Part shown: positions 35,531 to 50,344 of the stretch, one piece after another
Layout: each line of letters opens with the position of its first letter
Position numbering within the stretch: the first letter of the stretch is position 1
NCBI GenBank assembly: GCA_023014365.1
Contig: JAEBUN010000009.1
Coordinates: 620,001 to 684,000 of the forward strand
Reading direction: 5' to 3'
DNA length: 64,000 bases
Origin: Lepiota brunneoincarnata
Taxonomy: Eukaryota; Basidiomycota; Agaricomycetes; Agaricales; Agaricaceae
Made by a program: the position numbers and the translations under genes
The notes under the pieces: generated by a model
Database searches by the model: none
The model's input: the letters and a program-made list of their open reading frames with translations, nothing else
Told to the model about the DNA's origin: nothing

Positions 35531-38083
35531 TCATGGGCCGTAGGTGACTTCGAACACCGGCTGCCCCATTCCGATATCGGACACGCTAAGACCAGCGCCG
35601 TAAGTGGAGGAAGCCACCACGCTAGCGGCAAATTCTTCAACGCTCACATCAACTCCAAGAGTGACAATAGCATCACATCCAGCAACGGTACCCTGTCGTT
35701 GTTCCTGGGCTACCCCATCGCCAGGAACAGCAAGGGGTACGCCGAAACCGTAACCATCGACCAACTCGGCATATTGAGCCGCATAATCTCCTGTCGTAGT
35801 AATAACATTGACCAAATCCTCTGTATTAAGAGGATTATCATCCTTGTTCGCTTTGTGTTTGGAGTTACTAGGAAGTTTTTCGTCTCTTGGATGCACCCCG
35901 ATAATATCTTTGACCAGATCAACTGGCGGTAAGGCTCGAGTCCTTCCAGGGGTAGTAGCAATAATGACAGTTGGACTTTTGGAGTTGTTAAGAATTGACG
36001 ATGTGTCAAGAGAGGTGTTCTGAACAGCATGTCTCTGCTGAGCTGATGTTGCTGGCTGTTGCGCAGGCGATGATGATTGGATGTGTGGGGGGGAGAGACC
36101 TAGAGTGCCCGTTTTGAGCTGTTCCGCGCAGTCTGAGTCGCTGGTGGATGTTGAACCTTCCCCCAGGATGACTTGCTTCCCTGCGACACTGTTCAACGCC
36201 AAAGCCAGTTCACTTGTACTCGAAACCGGAACGTTCACGGGCGTTGTTGAAGATTGGACCATGTGGTTATCGTCCGGTGAAGCAGTAGATGCCGGCGAAG
36301 AGAAGGATGAGGTAGACAAGACATCATCTGTCCGTGAGTGTGTAGGATCAGGTTCGGACGTCAGGACTGAACATGTCGAATTTTCATCAAAGTATCCATC
36401 ACCCGTCAGAGGAGTAGGACTAGACACGAGCTGGGCAGCTCCTTCCAATTCTGCCGTCACGCTTCCTGTGAATTGATCGTGTACGGACCCGCTGTCAGGA
36501 AAACGATAAACGTTAAGTAAAACACAGAATGCCAAGAGACACACCATGATCCCCGCTTTCCCAGATTCGGTACGGGGTCACCTGCAGTAGGACCAATGTC
36601 ATAGCACCCAGTGCTGCTGAACACGCTTGATTCACTAGTAGCAACCGAGACAACGGAGCCAAACCGCGAGAGGGTTTCGTAGGAAACGGAGGACATAACA
36701 TCATCGTCTTCTGCTGTGTCGTCCCCGGTTTTGGGTGGGAAAGTATACGAGCTAAAATCGGGGGATTGTGGCTCGTCATCGACAGAGGCAGGAGAGCCTA
36801 CACTGGCCGCGCCAAAAGTGAAGTTGGGTGTAGGTAAGGGGCCCGGAATCTGGGGCACATATCTTCGGGCTGCACCATACAACGAAGTGTCAGGGCAGGA
36901 AGCGCGAACGGGATGGAAGGGACGGGGAGAAAGTGATAACCCGTCGGTCCGAGTCGGGATCAGAGTGCGCGAATCCACGGAGGCGCGTCGGATGTCAAAG
37001 TAGTGGTCCGGTGGATGCTGGTTGGATCTTCGTGACTGCTGCAGAGAGTGGGATAATCGCTGAAGCTGACGACCAGACTGCGGCTGCGAAGGCGAGCGGG
37101 GGCCGAAGAGAGCACCATTTCGTGCGCGCGCCAGTTGGGCATACGGATTCATGACAAGACGCTGGAGACTAGTGTCGACTGAGCGCCTCCGGGCAAGTGG
37201 GTCCCAAGCATCGATAGACCCCGGACCATGAGTGGAGTAGGGGTGGAAGAAAGCGTTTGCGGGTAGGGAACCACGTCGTTGGGAGTGGATGTCGGCAAGG
37301 GAGAGTCGGGAGGGAAAGATGGCGCTTTCGGGGGGCGTTTCGACAGAGGTGGACCGCTGCCAAGAGCAAACAGAAGAGGGTCTGGGGACAGAGTCGGTGA
37401 AAACATGGAGTTTAGGGTGGTGATGCTGGGAGTGGCGGAGGTGAGTGGGCCCGGGGGTCTGCAGGCTGATCAGGAGGGATATCGAAGGGCGAGTCCGACT
37501 TTGATTGCTCCTCGGGGGAATCTTCGCCAGGGGTTGGCGGAGGGAGGGAGGTAGCGTCGAGGTCGTCCTCCTCCTTCGGACTAGTGTCTGGACCGGGGGT
37601 ACCGCTGGTGGGGGTTGTGTCTGTGGAAGAAGAGCCCGCAGAGGTGGTAGCAGCCCCAGATTTGCCCACCTTGTTTGCCTTATTTTTTTCTTTTGCTCGG
37701 CTGTGAACCAAAAAGAATGAGTATGGAAGCGCATAGAGGGCCTAGTACTGTACCGGTTCTGGAACCAAACCTAAGGGAGAGGGGAGAGACGCGGGGGGAT
37801 GAGCTTGGGGGACATGAAACTGATCGGGGCCAAAAAAGTTTACCTGGACGCCGCGTGCAGTCATGTCAAGCTGTGCAGCGAGTTCATTGCGGAGGGTCGC
37901 GTTTGGCTTTGTATCGAGACGGAAGACGGACTCTAGGACCTTGAGCTGGGAGGAGGTGGTGCGCCTGCGATGCTTGACCTCGTTGGGGGTGTATGGGTAG
38001 AAAGCACGAAAGTCTACGGCGGCGGGGTCGTGTATGGGGAGGTGGTGGTGGAGGGGATAGTGGGGATGGTGTTCATAGCGCAT
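35531..38083 (-). CDS. homeodomain transcription factor
   Basis: A fungal homeodomain protein, likely nuclear. The start at 38083 gives MRYEHHPHYPLHHH, followed by the homeodomain at about residues 37-96: HRRRTTSSQLKVLESVF, then LAAQLDMTARGVQ. An intron precedes VWFQNRRAKEKNKANK, the helix 3 recognition sequence. This is a typical 60-residue (non-TALE) form. The rest is a long disordered Ser/Pro-rich region, with HYFDIRRASVDSRTLIPTRT among its more ordered-looking patches. The last exon ends FEVTYGP at 35531. I use a 49-nt intron (about 37621-37669) to enter the long open frame; an alternative acidic frame also exists there. Related homeobox genes regulate fruiting-body development in mushrooms; a mating-type role is not suggested, since no partner gene is next to it. 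Confidence 0.88.
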
Positions 38084-38628
38084 GGGGAAGTGGTGAAGGG
38101 GAGAGAGAACGGAAGAGGATTAAGTATCGAGAAGCATTCAAGAATAGCTGAAATACTCGAAAAATACAGCCGCAACCGTTCGTTGCCAGCCAGGCCCACC
38201 CACCAACCAGCCAGCCACACCAGCAAATCGAGCCAGCCCTCCGGTTTTCCCGCACTTGTCAACCCCACCCTGGAGGCACACTCATCCGCCCGCCCGACTG
38301 GCTCTCCCTCTCTCGTCTTCTCTGTCCATTGACCACTACCTCTCTGTAAATTATTTGCAATACACACAAGAAATCCACATCCACACACCCAGACCTATCT
38401 ATCAGATCGTTGCCATCAACAACATAATATGCAACAAGACGAAGCTGTATATATAAAAAGAACTCAGACGCCCCCCCTCCCGAACCAGCCCAGTTCAACC
38501 ATCCCCATCGAAAAGCAGATCACCTAAACTTACACATTCCCAACCGTCAAGAGCGTCCCAAGTTAAATAGAGTTAGCATGTGCAATCCAGACAGGATGCG
38601 GAGGACCGTCTCCGGCCAAACCAGATCG
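38084..38628. other. 545-nt spacer, homeodomain gene leader / Wee1 3' end
   Basis: Upstream of the homeodomain gene start and downstream of the Wee1 stop. It has a CCA-rich stretch (38190-38290) but no gene that I can support. Confidence 0.45.
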
Positions 38629-41600
38629 TCACGGGCTCATATCCATCTCCCACCCGTCTCCTTCCCGTCCTCGTCCCAGAATCTCATCAAGGAACCCCTC
38701 GGGCACACTCGCCAGAGGTGACCCAGCAAACTCCGATCCTCCTTCCCGTCTTGCCTCAACGACCATCCGCTCCATCGCTTTCCGCGCCCGTCCAACAATA
38801 GGATGTCCACAGATCCCATGGGCACTGATACGTGACTCGGGATCAGCCCGCATCATTTGTTTGATCAGCTCAACAAGTTCCTCGCTCTCCTGCAGATCAA
38901 CTTGCGAAAAGTCTTCTCTCCTAAGCCGGTGCCAAGCCTCTCCTCTGCGTAACATAGTCAGTGAATCAAGTTCGGCGAAGAAAATCCCATATCCTCAGGG
39001 TCGCGCCCCCCGGACCGGGTCGTTTTGACACTTACTGATCAGGGACCACAATATTCGACGCCGTCTCCAAGATCGTCATCCCGAGGCTATAGAAAGTGAT
39101 GACATGAGAACCCCGTTTGTCCACCAATCATACCGGCGCAACCATGCCTGTAGCTCACCTGAACACGTCCGCCTCTTTGCCATACCACCCTTGCAACACC
39201 TCGGGTGCCAAGTACAACTTGTCTCCCTCCCTTTCAAACGCCCCTCGATCCTCAGAACCCACACCAAGTCCCGAAGCATTTGTGAAACAGGGTCGTGGCC
39301 ACAACGACGCCATTCCAAAATCGCCAATCTTGAACCGGCCCTCTTTCGTTAGAAATATGTTCGACGGTTTGAGGTCTAGATGGATCACGCCAGCATCATG
39401 AATAAACCGCAAGCCCTGGACGGAATCCGTTTCCTCAGCCCGTCATCGTTTGATTAATTGCGTTCTGACTTACGTTACTTAAATCAGCGATTATCTTCCA
39501 CACCTTCGCTTCGTCCAACCGTGGAAACGCTTGTCCATATTCCCACAGGAACCACGCAAGGTTGCCTGACTCGCACAGCTCTGTCTGGATGAACAAAGCC
39601 TCGTCTTCCTCCCAGCTGTCAATGTATGCCAAGACATTCGGGTGACTACCATTGAGTCCACACCCGAATGCGGCTTGCGAAAGGTGTTTTAGAATATCAA
39701 CTTCCTCCCGCAACCGAAGCCTGCTCAACGAGCACACGATCAGAGATTAATCTCGTTCAACACTCGCCAGCGGTACGACCACTGCTAAGAAACGTAACCA
39801 CATACCTATGCTTCATTCCTTCAAACCGTTTGGACTTCTTTATCGCAAACACCTCGGAGTTGGCACCGGCTTTGCGTCGTACCTTGATCACCTTACCAAA
39901 CTCCCCGCTTCCAACTTCAGCTAGCTCAAGAAACTCCCGCTCAAATCGCCCACACTGCTCTTCTGCCGTGATCTCAGACGAACGCCTTGTCGCTTCGCGC
40001 GCCCTCGGTACCGTACCTCGATTTCCCGAAACGGACAGGTATCGTGACCTGTCTGTAGGACTGATTGTGACTGAGGAACTGTTGGACGAGCCAGATGTTG
40101 ACCGAACTGGGGATAGCTTGAGTGAGGATTGTTGAGATTGTGAGAACATCGCAGGTATACGGGGTTTCGGGAGTTGCCAGTCTATCATACCAACCAGTTC
40201 AACGTCAGTCAACGATCCCTTACTAACCTGAACAAGCAACGTCAAGGGGAACGTACCTGTTGCTTTACCGCGAGTGGGGGTATTCGCGAGGGAGGCTGAC
40301 TCACCGCTACTCGAGAAAGCACCACTACTGCTACGTCTCATCAACCACCGCGTTCGAGTGAATGCAAATGGCACATCTTGCACCCCCACTACGCTGGGCC
40401 GACCCAAGCCCAAAGTGCCGTACTTGGGATCTTTCCTGCTGCTCGGACTGTCCTCTTCGCCTTCAGAACCAGAGCTATCAGCTGGCTTATCACCACGGCG
40501 GGTAAACCCGGGAAACACAGCGGGCAGACTCTTCCGCGGCACCTTCACTTTCTTGTCATCGTAGTCCAAACGCGGACCGACCTTGGTTGCGACTGCGCTT
40601 TGCCAAGGTCTGTCACCCCCAAGATATGTCGTGCGAACCTTTTTGACAGGTGTGCCTGGAACCTTCTTTATAACCGTATATGGGCCGCTAGCAGCAGACG
40701 CGAGGGTCCTCATAATGAAGGCATCGACGTCTACTCCACCTTCCAGACTTCCATGAAAGGTTCGCCCGTTATCGTCTCCTCCCCTGATAAACACATCGGC
40801 ATTAGGCCAATTCGAACTTGGGTCAGGCGCAACGCCCGGTGTCACGAGACCAACATCCCCATTTGAGAGAGCGGGCGTCGATGAGCGCGGGACCGGGAAA
40901 AGGGTATTTACACCCTCGAGGGATTTGCTGCTGCTGGCAAATACTACACCTCCGTCATCGTCACTGATGACAATACCAGAATCACGGGTCTTGTATTTGG
41001 TCTGTAGGGACACCTTGGATGGAGGAGAGGGCGTATTCGCGGTAATATTCAGAACAAATGAAGAATTCGGGGGCCCATCTTCAAAATCCATATCATCATC
41101 CAGATCTGTCGTGGCAGGGACGCCAATAATGTCTGGAGAAGATGCTGGTGAAGGCAACCGTGCTTGAAAGGCGCTCCATGCCCGAAGATCATTTGAACCT
41201 GTGCCAGGTCCAGCATAACTATGTCGGTTGGCCTTGCGCTTCGTCGATGTTGGTGTGACTACATCTGGTGATGCAGGCAAAATCAGAGTGCTTGTACGGG
41301 AGCGGACGGGTGCTTTAGCGAAGCTTTGCGGAATGGGAGGACCAAAGAAGAGAGTTGCGGAGCTAACACTCTCGAGGCGGCTCAGGGGAGGTCGAGGCGG
41401 AAGTGGAAGTTCTGGAAGCTTGGGGGGAGGGGCCATTCGAGTGGCAGCGATGCTGATTCGGCGACGTGGCACAGGAGAGCCGGCTTCAGAAGCTGACGAA
41501 CTCGACGATGTCCTAGTACGAGACGCAGGGAATGAGACCGTGCTTCTTGCCTTCGATCGCGTGGCATTAGTGCAAGAAGCAAGAACCTAATACTAATGAG

Positions 41601-42644
41601 TATGCATGACGCGAAGAAACTATTTGTGCCTACCCGAGTGGGAGATTTAGGGGACCGGATAGATTGCTTGAGCTCAGCAGATACAGGTCGTGAACGCGCT
41701 CGCCGTTTGGTGATATGTCCTCCAGGCGAAATGACTTCCGCAACCTCCTCCTTCTGTTTCCCTTTGTTAACGAGTATCCGCCCATTGGTCCTTCCAAAGC
41801 TTCCAACCTTGCTCTTCATCCTGGCACTGCTAAGGAAAAGGGTGTTACTCTCGTCCTCATCCAATTCACAGCCCGAGTCATTGGCGGCGCTGTTAAAATC
41901 ATCACCCGAGTCATCACAGTCACTGATGCGAAGGCGTGTCAATGTTGCTGTTTGGCGCTTAAGGTAAGCCTCGGTTTCCGCCTTAGTCTGGGGTGTGCGA
42001 GTGGTCGTTTGGGGCGTGGGGAGGGGTGCAAGCCGATCAAAAAGGAAAGTTGACTTGTCTCGCTCATCGGAGACGAGTGATGAGAGTTTGAGAGGCGTCA
42101 GGTTGTGCTGACGTAGCGGTGTACTTTGGGGAGTGGATTTGCGTTTGGTACCTACTCCGACCCGCGTACCAGAGTCAAATCCTGCCGAGGTCGCTGCTGC
42201 GTTTGGTGTAAGACCCGGGTTTGAATGTTTGACGGACAGCACGCTGCGGTTTAGAGGGCGATGGCCCTGTTTGACTGGAGTCAGGAGAGGCTGTGAACTA
42301 GACGCTGGAACAAAAATGGAAGGGACGGATGAAAGAAAAATGGAACCCTCGTCGTCGTCAGCGGGAATAGGCTGCGGTTTGGGCCTGAGGGCGTTCGGGG
42401 AGACAGTGCTGTAAGGTGCTTGCATAAAAAGGTCGTCCGAGTCGTGGATAGAACTCGCATTAGCGGGAAATAACGGTGGTCGCCTGAGAGGCGAAGGAGT
42501 AAGCACTGGGGAGTTAAATGGAGAAGAGTCCGAGGCAAAGCGGGGTGGTGTGCAATGACGTTGATAATAGGGAGACATGGCAGAGTCGCAAGTAGGGCTA
42601 CGAGGTGAGATACAGTGTTTTGTGGGAGTAGACACGAGCATCAT
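38629..42644 (-). CDS. WEE1: Wee1-type cell-cycle kinase
   Basis: An inhibitory kinase that phosphorylates Cdk1 on Tyr15 to hold cells before mitosis. The ATG at 42644 (MMLVSTPTKHCISPRSP) opens a long disordered region rich in Ser/Thr-Pro, likely CDK target sites (SPRSP, TPPR, TPSP, SPTR). It runs on through a second large exon (41580-39780). The kinase domain starts near 39960: FLELAEVGSGEFGKVIKVRR, then VFAIKKSKRFEG, YIDSWEEDEALFIQTELCES, GVIHLDLKPSNIFLTKEGRF, KIGDFGMA and EGDKLYLAPEVLQG. The Glu-Ser hinge and the EGD(x)LYLAPE segment are typical of Wee1. The end is GDGWEMDMSP at 38629. The ATP loop, the VAIK lysine, the HLD and the DFG are all kept, so it should be active. It is divergent from HEM2. 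Confidence 0.93.
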
Positions 42645-44387
<1,743 letters not shown>

Positions 44388-44601
44388 GGCATCAGTTGGC
44401 CATGCGTGAGTTGTACTTATATGCTGTGTATTCCGACAGAACTGGTAGATGGAAAATGATATCTTGTTGATCCTCTAAGCAACCCTGATCAAAAATCGTT
44501 GAGACCCGTAGTTTAGGGCAGGCTTCTCCAGGGCTTCGGTTTGCACAGCTTCGAGGTGAACTGCGCGAACCTGGGACCGTTGCCAAACGCCACTCGTCCA
44601 T

Positions 44602-46238
44602 ATGCCATCTGTTGGCCGGTGTCGCGCCTTTCGGGGAACATTCATCCAAACGCCGTCCCTAGGCACACTGCAAATCTTTGACGACTATCGACTGGGTTTG
44701 TTGACAATCAACCTACTACGATAATGGTCCCATATTGATGCCAACAGTCGTTGACCAGAGCGGTCTTATCAAGTATTTTGACAGAGCGGAGAAAGATCCT
44801 TCCCAGTGGAGCTCTCAGATTCCAGAAGCTATCATTCCAAGAGGCAGCTTCATACTACCAACTTTTTGTGATCTTCATCTCCATGCACCTCAATACCTTT
44901 ATCAAGGAAACGGCCTCGATATGCCATTGATGCAGTGGCTGGATACTTATGCCCTTGAAGCCGAGGAGCGGCTTGATTCGAATCATAATCTAGCCAGACG
45001 AGTTTATGAACAACTAGCTAGAAGACTATTGTCAAATGGAACGGGCGCTGTATTACTTTTCGGAACCATTAAAGAGAACACAAAGTATGAGACTGTCTGC
45101 TTCCATATCCCTGGTCATCGTTTTATTAAACCTACTTAGTGTAATCCTGGCAGAGGAGATGCAGCGAGCCGGAATCAGGGCATTCGTGGGGAAATTATCC
45201 ATGGATATGTCCTCTCGTCCGACGTATGTTGAAGCATCGGCCCAAGCCTCCCTAGCATCTGCACGATCCTTCGTTTCTCGTTGCCGCACTCTCGTACAGA
45301 ATTTAGAGCCTTACGAGAGACTCGTCGAGCCTATCCTTACGCCAAGATTTGTCCCCACATGCTCGGACGAACTTTTACAGGGACTGGGTCTGCTTTCCGA
45401 GAAAGAAAATCTCAAGATACAGAGTCATCTAGCGGAGGCCCATGATGAAGTAGACTGGGTTCGGAGGGAGCGCCACATGGAAGATATCGACGTCTTTGAA
45501 CGAGTCGGTTCCATTCCGATCCGTGCATGATGATCTCATTTTCACTAAATCTATCGCATAACTGTCTACAGCATAACCTTTTGACGGCCCGGACAATCCA
45601 AGCTCACTGTACTTTCCTTTCGCGGGCAGACCTCTTGCGTATACGCAACCATGGGGTGGCCATCGCTCATTGTCCTTTGTCTAACGTTTACTTCTCTGCC
45701 GAACCCTTCCGTCTTCGGGAAGCCTTGAGGCAGGGCGTAAAGGTTGGCCTGGGGACGGATATCGCTGGAGGTTACAGTGTGGATGTCATGTGCGCCATGA
45801 GACAAGCAGTTTCCGTGTCCAGGATGCGCGAAGGAAGGGCAACAATGGCCAGGATTAATGGGGATAAAACAGAAGAGGGAGAAGGCAACCTGGCTGTTGA
45901 CTGGAAAGAGTCGTTGTACCTCGCTACAAGGGGAGGGGCGACAGCACTAGGATTGGGCAGTGGTGTATTTCAAGTTGGGGCCCCATTCGATGCACAGATG
46001 AGTGTGTTCTAATTTTCCCTGTCCCCCGGGTTGCGCGGAGAGCTGACATCTCGTGCTTGCAGTCGCATTATTTGAACCCGAAAGTGGTTCTGGGATTGGT
46101 GCCCTTGATTTTTTCCTGCAGGCTCCCCCTACCTCTTTGATTGAAACAATGGTTGAGAAGTGGTGGTGCGTCGGAGATGACAGGAACAGGAGATCGGTGT
46201 GGGTCCAAGGAAAGCAAGTATCAGGATTAGATGTCTAG
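44602..46238 (+). CDS. guanine deaminase
   Basis: A cytosolic amidohydrolase that converts guanine to xanthine in purine salvage and nitrogen use. The start is MPSVGRCRAFRGTFIQTPSL. The zinc-site HxH is in LPTFCDLHLHAPQY. GNGLDMPLMQWLDTYALEAE is the substrate region. FVGKLSMDMSSRPTYVE follows, then QSHLAEAHDEVDWV, IQAHCTFLSRADLL, GVAIAHCPLSN and the catalytic Asp in KVGLGTDIAGGYS. The C-terminal exon join gives FDAQMIALFEPESGSG, ending MVEKWWCVGDDRNRRSVWVQ. A short acidic insert (INGDKTEEGEGN) sits near residue 390. It is complete, with about six introns. It follows HEM2 on the same strand but is metabolically unrelated. Confidence 0.93.
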
Positions 46239-46717
46239 CTTGCTTCATATCCACGGAACGATGGGCCATAGTGACCTTGCATTCGCCTGAATGGTTGTCG
46301 AGCGTTTCGTATGCATCAGTTGCACTATGAGTTACACTAAGCAGTTGCAGTCCGAAATGCTGCTAGGAAACCTTGGGGGTTTGGCCTGTTCCTGGAAGAT
46401 ATTTATTAAAGAGTCACCCCAGTGGCGGGGTTACTGATTGCAAAATCACCCTGGTTTGGCTCTCGTTCTAGCCGTTCGTCATTTCCATCGCAAAACTATG
46501 CTTTGAAGGATGGAGCCTGGGTTTCTTGACGATCGCACTAAGCCCATGCCCATGTATGCTGGTTCCCCGTCGGACGGATAATTGACTAATTCGGACTCCA
46601 ATGGGCGTCTAATCAGGACACATATATAATATCGACTCTAGGACGTTTTGACACTGCTTGGAAGCATAGGTACCTATATAATTCCCTTCGTTCCATGGTC
46701 ATAGACGTCCCGGGCTC
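46239..46717. other. 479-nt convergent spacer
   Basis: Between the guanine deaminase (+) and P450 (-) 3' ends. No open frame or repeat stands out. Confidence 0.5.
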
Positions 46718-49183
46718 TCAACGCCGGCGCGTGAAAACAAGTGGAGTACGAACAGGACTAGTGTTTGCTAATTCAGCGTCGAATTATCCTCTCAACATGA
46801 AGGGCCACTCACGTTTGAGTCAAACCTGAGACGTTTCTCGTTATCCTATCTCTGGTTTGCTCGAAGGTTTCGCCTGCGAATTGGGGCTCGTTCTTGACGG
46901 AAATCTTATACCTCCGCACCATCATGGTCAAGATCGCGACACTCTCCGTCTCGGCGAATCTGTTGGTCAGTCAAGATTTTCGTTATCGAATGCGCGGTGC
47001 GAAAAATGGACTTACTTTCTTCCGAGGCAAGAGTGAGCACCTGAAGGAAGACAAGTTTCCGTGTTTGGAGCATTAGCTCATCAAAGGTAAATGGCTGTTA
47101 TCGTACCTGCACTCCACGGAAGAAAGGCATCGCGGTTCCAATCATCCTTCAAGAATCGCGAGGGTTTGAAGGCGTAGGGATCTTCCCAGTACTTCGCTGA
47201 GAGCGCTCAAGCATTAAGACAGTCTCTGAATACTCTTATGCGACAAAACTCACGATTATAGTGCAGGGCACTAGCGCTTATTATTAAATATGTACCTTTC
47301 CGCACAGGTACAACACGACGCTCGCCCTGTCGATTGGTGGTGACAAGTGCCGTATCCTCCGCACTGATTTTCGGGATAGTGGGAGACTGGTAGATTAGTC
47401 AGGGCAAACAGGAATCCAATAGAGTGGGCTGGTTACTGTTGGGAATAGTCGCAACGACTCGTACAAGATCCTGAAGAAAGAATGTATTTTGTCCGGGGGG
47501 CCACTGGAAATGAGACTCACGCCCAAGATTGTGTGAACAGTACCATTTCTTCATAGGCCTAATGGGAATGAAATATTCAGTGGGTTGGACGATGATGATC
47601 CCGTGAGAGATTCGCACTGGCACACGACCATCGGGAATAATAGTCCTGATGTGATTAAACAGTATTTCCTGCTCGTCTGGATACAGGGCAAGCAGGGCAA
47701 AGGTAAAGCAAAGGCTATGTGCGGTCGTCTGGCTTGTAAATTAGATCACAGTGGATGTCATGTCAATGTGGCTACTCACGTCTTGGCCAGCTAACAAGAT
47801 AATGAAGATGTTGCCTGTGCCAGCAATTTGGATCACAACGGAATCCGACGGGTCAGAGCAGTAACTAACCCAAGAGTTCATCCTCAGTCAGCTTAGAAGC
47901 CTCGTCGAACTCCTCGTCGTTGGCGGTCAGAAGGCTAGTGAACAGGTCATGACTTTCCCTGGGTTTTTCCCTCACTTTTCCTTCCTCTGATCATCTCTAT
48001 CATATATTGCTGGTTCGGGTTTATATAAGGAATGATTCCAACGTGTCGGAGCTGTAACGCACTCGGAATTCGGTATAACCTCTTTCCATCTCGCGAGTTC
48101 GTTCGGTCAAGGGTGTTACCCATTTTGGACTGATCGCCTTGTGAATGGCTGTCTTGGCCACTATACGAAGTGCGGTGCTATATGACATTGAATGTCCTGG
48201 TGGAATGGCGTTATCCTCGTCCCAGGAGATTCTGCGACCAAAAGCTACAATGAAAGGTAGGCGTGCAACATGTCTGAACTTTTAGTTTCACGCACCAGCA
48301 GCCCCAATTACTGACAACGTCATCTAGTCCAAGTGGAACTTAGAAGAACTAACGCGGGTGACTCGGAAGTCGGTAAGCTCACAGGGAGTGTTATATCAGG
48401 ACAATGGTCAACGCTAATCACATCCTGGTCTTGCCACACTTTATCAAAGAGATTCATGACAGTGCGCATCGCCTCGTTCCAGACGAGTCTGTTGTTGCGC
48501 TATTTGTTTTTTTCCCTGTCAGGAACAGTAGCAGAAACGATCACATTGGTCACTTACATCCGTGAAGCCTGGGGCTACAATTCTCCTGAAACGCTTCCAT
48601 TCATCGCCCTCGGAAGCTACGATATTTCTCCCAAAGAAGGATAAAACATCATACTGCTCGACCGGCCTCGGGAACCGGTGACGCGACAAGGTTACGTCCT
48701 GGGGGGGAGGTGTGAGAATTGGTTGGCAAATGTGGGTAGGAGTATCTTCTAACTCTAATAGCGTCCGCATCTGCTAGTACAAGAACTGCCTCCGCCGGCC
48801 ATACAGAGCACTTGGATGAGGTTAGAAATAATGAGGGCTGATCAATATGTAAAGGAACGCCTCACAGAAGCATAAATGTCCCATCCAACTTGCTCATGAA
48901 CTACCAAGGGGGCAGTGAGCATGGGTTTAACTGTTACAAGTCTCGGACTGACGCAGATGCTTGTTTGTGAACAGGTATTCTCTGCCGGGAATGATGCCCC
49001 GAAGAGAAGGCAAGATGAAGTTGAGCACGGATTGCAGCCCAAACAGTGTCCGGTATCCTCCAAGTCCGCTGCAGAATTATCAGGACATGGTGCCACATAT
49101 TACAAGCAATTATCCCACTCGACCGATTTGACGGCGTTTCGATACGCCAGATACTTGTGGAATGTATAGAAAATGATAGTACC
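46718..49183 (-). CDS. cytochrome P450, third copy (5' end uncertain)
   Basis: A P450 related to the tandem pair 25 kb to the left but more diverged. From the 5' side: GTIIFYTFHKYLAYRNAVKS, GYRTLFGLQSVLNFILPSLR, GRNIVASEGDEWKRFRRIVA, then the I-helix IFIILLAGQD continuing TAHSLCFTFALLALYPDEQE. The proximal region lies near 47150, and the heme loop joins to SAGAHSCLGRKFAETESVAI (near 47030). The C-terminus PVRTPLVFTRRR stops at 46718. All core motifs are present. The I-helix has AGQD in place of AGHE. I could not find a convincing start codon. The first exon I can read begins at about 49183, so the membrane anchor and ATG must lie further upstream, very close to the divergent FIT gene, or be lost. 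Confidence 0.75.
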
Positions 49184-49314
49184 CTACAGCGAAGGTGTAG
49201 AGCATGGTGTAGGGCTCTTGAAGTTGGGCACGTTACATAAAAGTATCAGTATTTTGATAGGAAACCACCTTGCAGTCGGGGTTTGAAATCCAACATCTGA
49301 CCTGTACCATTCCA

Positions 49315-50197
49315 ATGTCGGACCCACGACGAATAGTCTTCGCAGTGATTACTGCAGTGATTATCCTCGGAACGACTTACTCGGTGGTCTACAACACATA
49401 TCTTGATACTTCGGATCCTCTCATTAGCCATCTTCCTCACCCCTTGGGTCATTCTCACTTCTTCGCCAACAAAGCAAACATCCTCAATGTCTACTTTATC
49501 AAGAAAGCATGGGGATGGACATCCCTGTTCTTCTTTATCTCATGGCTCACAAGTCCGCCATCTACGCGCACCGGGCAGCGAATAGTCAAATGGACTCTTG
49601 CAACGTCCGTTTGGGCTATGTTTACCCTGTGGTTTTTCGGTCCTTCCCTCTTTGACCGCTTCATCGCTGCCTCGGGTGGTGTTTGCACAGTCCGCCTTCC
49701 ATCGGGCACTCTTGTCACCCTCCCCACCGAATACTGCCATACCCGCACTGCAGTCTCTTTCTCATCCCATCCCCAATTTTTCGCCCATATCACAGACCTT
49801 GCCCCACTTCCCTCCGACTGGAGGGCCCTTCCGCGCCTGCGTAGGGGCCACGACGTTTCCGGTCACATATTCCTCCTTACTATGGCGACACTCTTCCTTG
49901 CTGACCAGCTCCGTCCATCTCTGAGTGTACCTCTATGGACTTTCACACACAAAATCGCCGTATTCGCCAACCTCTTACTCATTACTATCTGGATTTTCGC
50001 CATTCTGACCACCTCTGTATACTTCCATTCGCCAATGGAAAAGTTAACCGGGTACCGTAAGTTTATTTTTCGATGGTAATCTTCCCTCAGCGTACTCACA
50101 CGTGCCACCGACAGTGTTAGGTGTGGCAGGGTTCTTGCCCACCCAGCTAATACCCTCGAAAGAACCGACAGCTGCTGTGAGACCGCATTCTGACTGA
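49315..50197 (+). CDS. SCS3: FIT family lipid-droplet protein (FIT2/Scs3-like)
   Basis: An ER membrane acyl-CoA diphosphatase-type protein needed for lipid-droplet budding (animal FIT2, yeast Scs3/Yft2). About 270 residues from ATG 49315 (MSDPRRIVFAVITAVIILGT), with six or so membrane helices. FIT hallmarks are present: GHDVSGHIFLLTMATLFLAD with the first catalytic His, and VYFHSPMEKLTGY with the second. The last exon, after an intron near 50056-50116, gives LLGVAGFLPTQLIPS and a stop at 50197. Both active-site histidines are kept, so it should be functional. Its 3' end faces the Cdc1-like gene 147 nt away. Confidence 0.9.
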
Positions 50198-50344
50198 TAC
50201 ATCTGCATCTTATATTATCTCGGAACTACATCCCCTGTCTTTATCTAGGATTACCTCTACATGCGCACGTCCGGAATCAGTAGTCCAACAGCAGCATAAT
50301 GCACAGCACCGTATGTAATTATGTCCAAGGAGTGGGTGGAGTGT

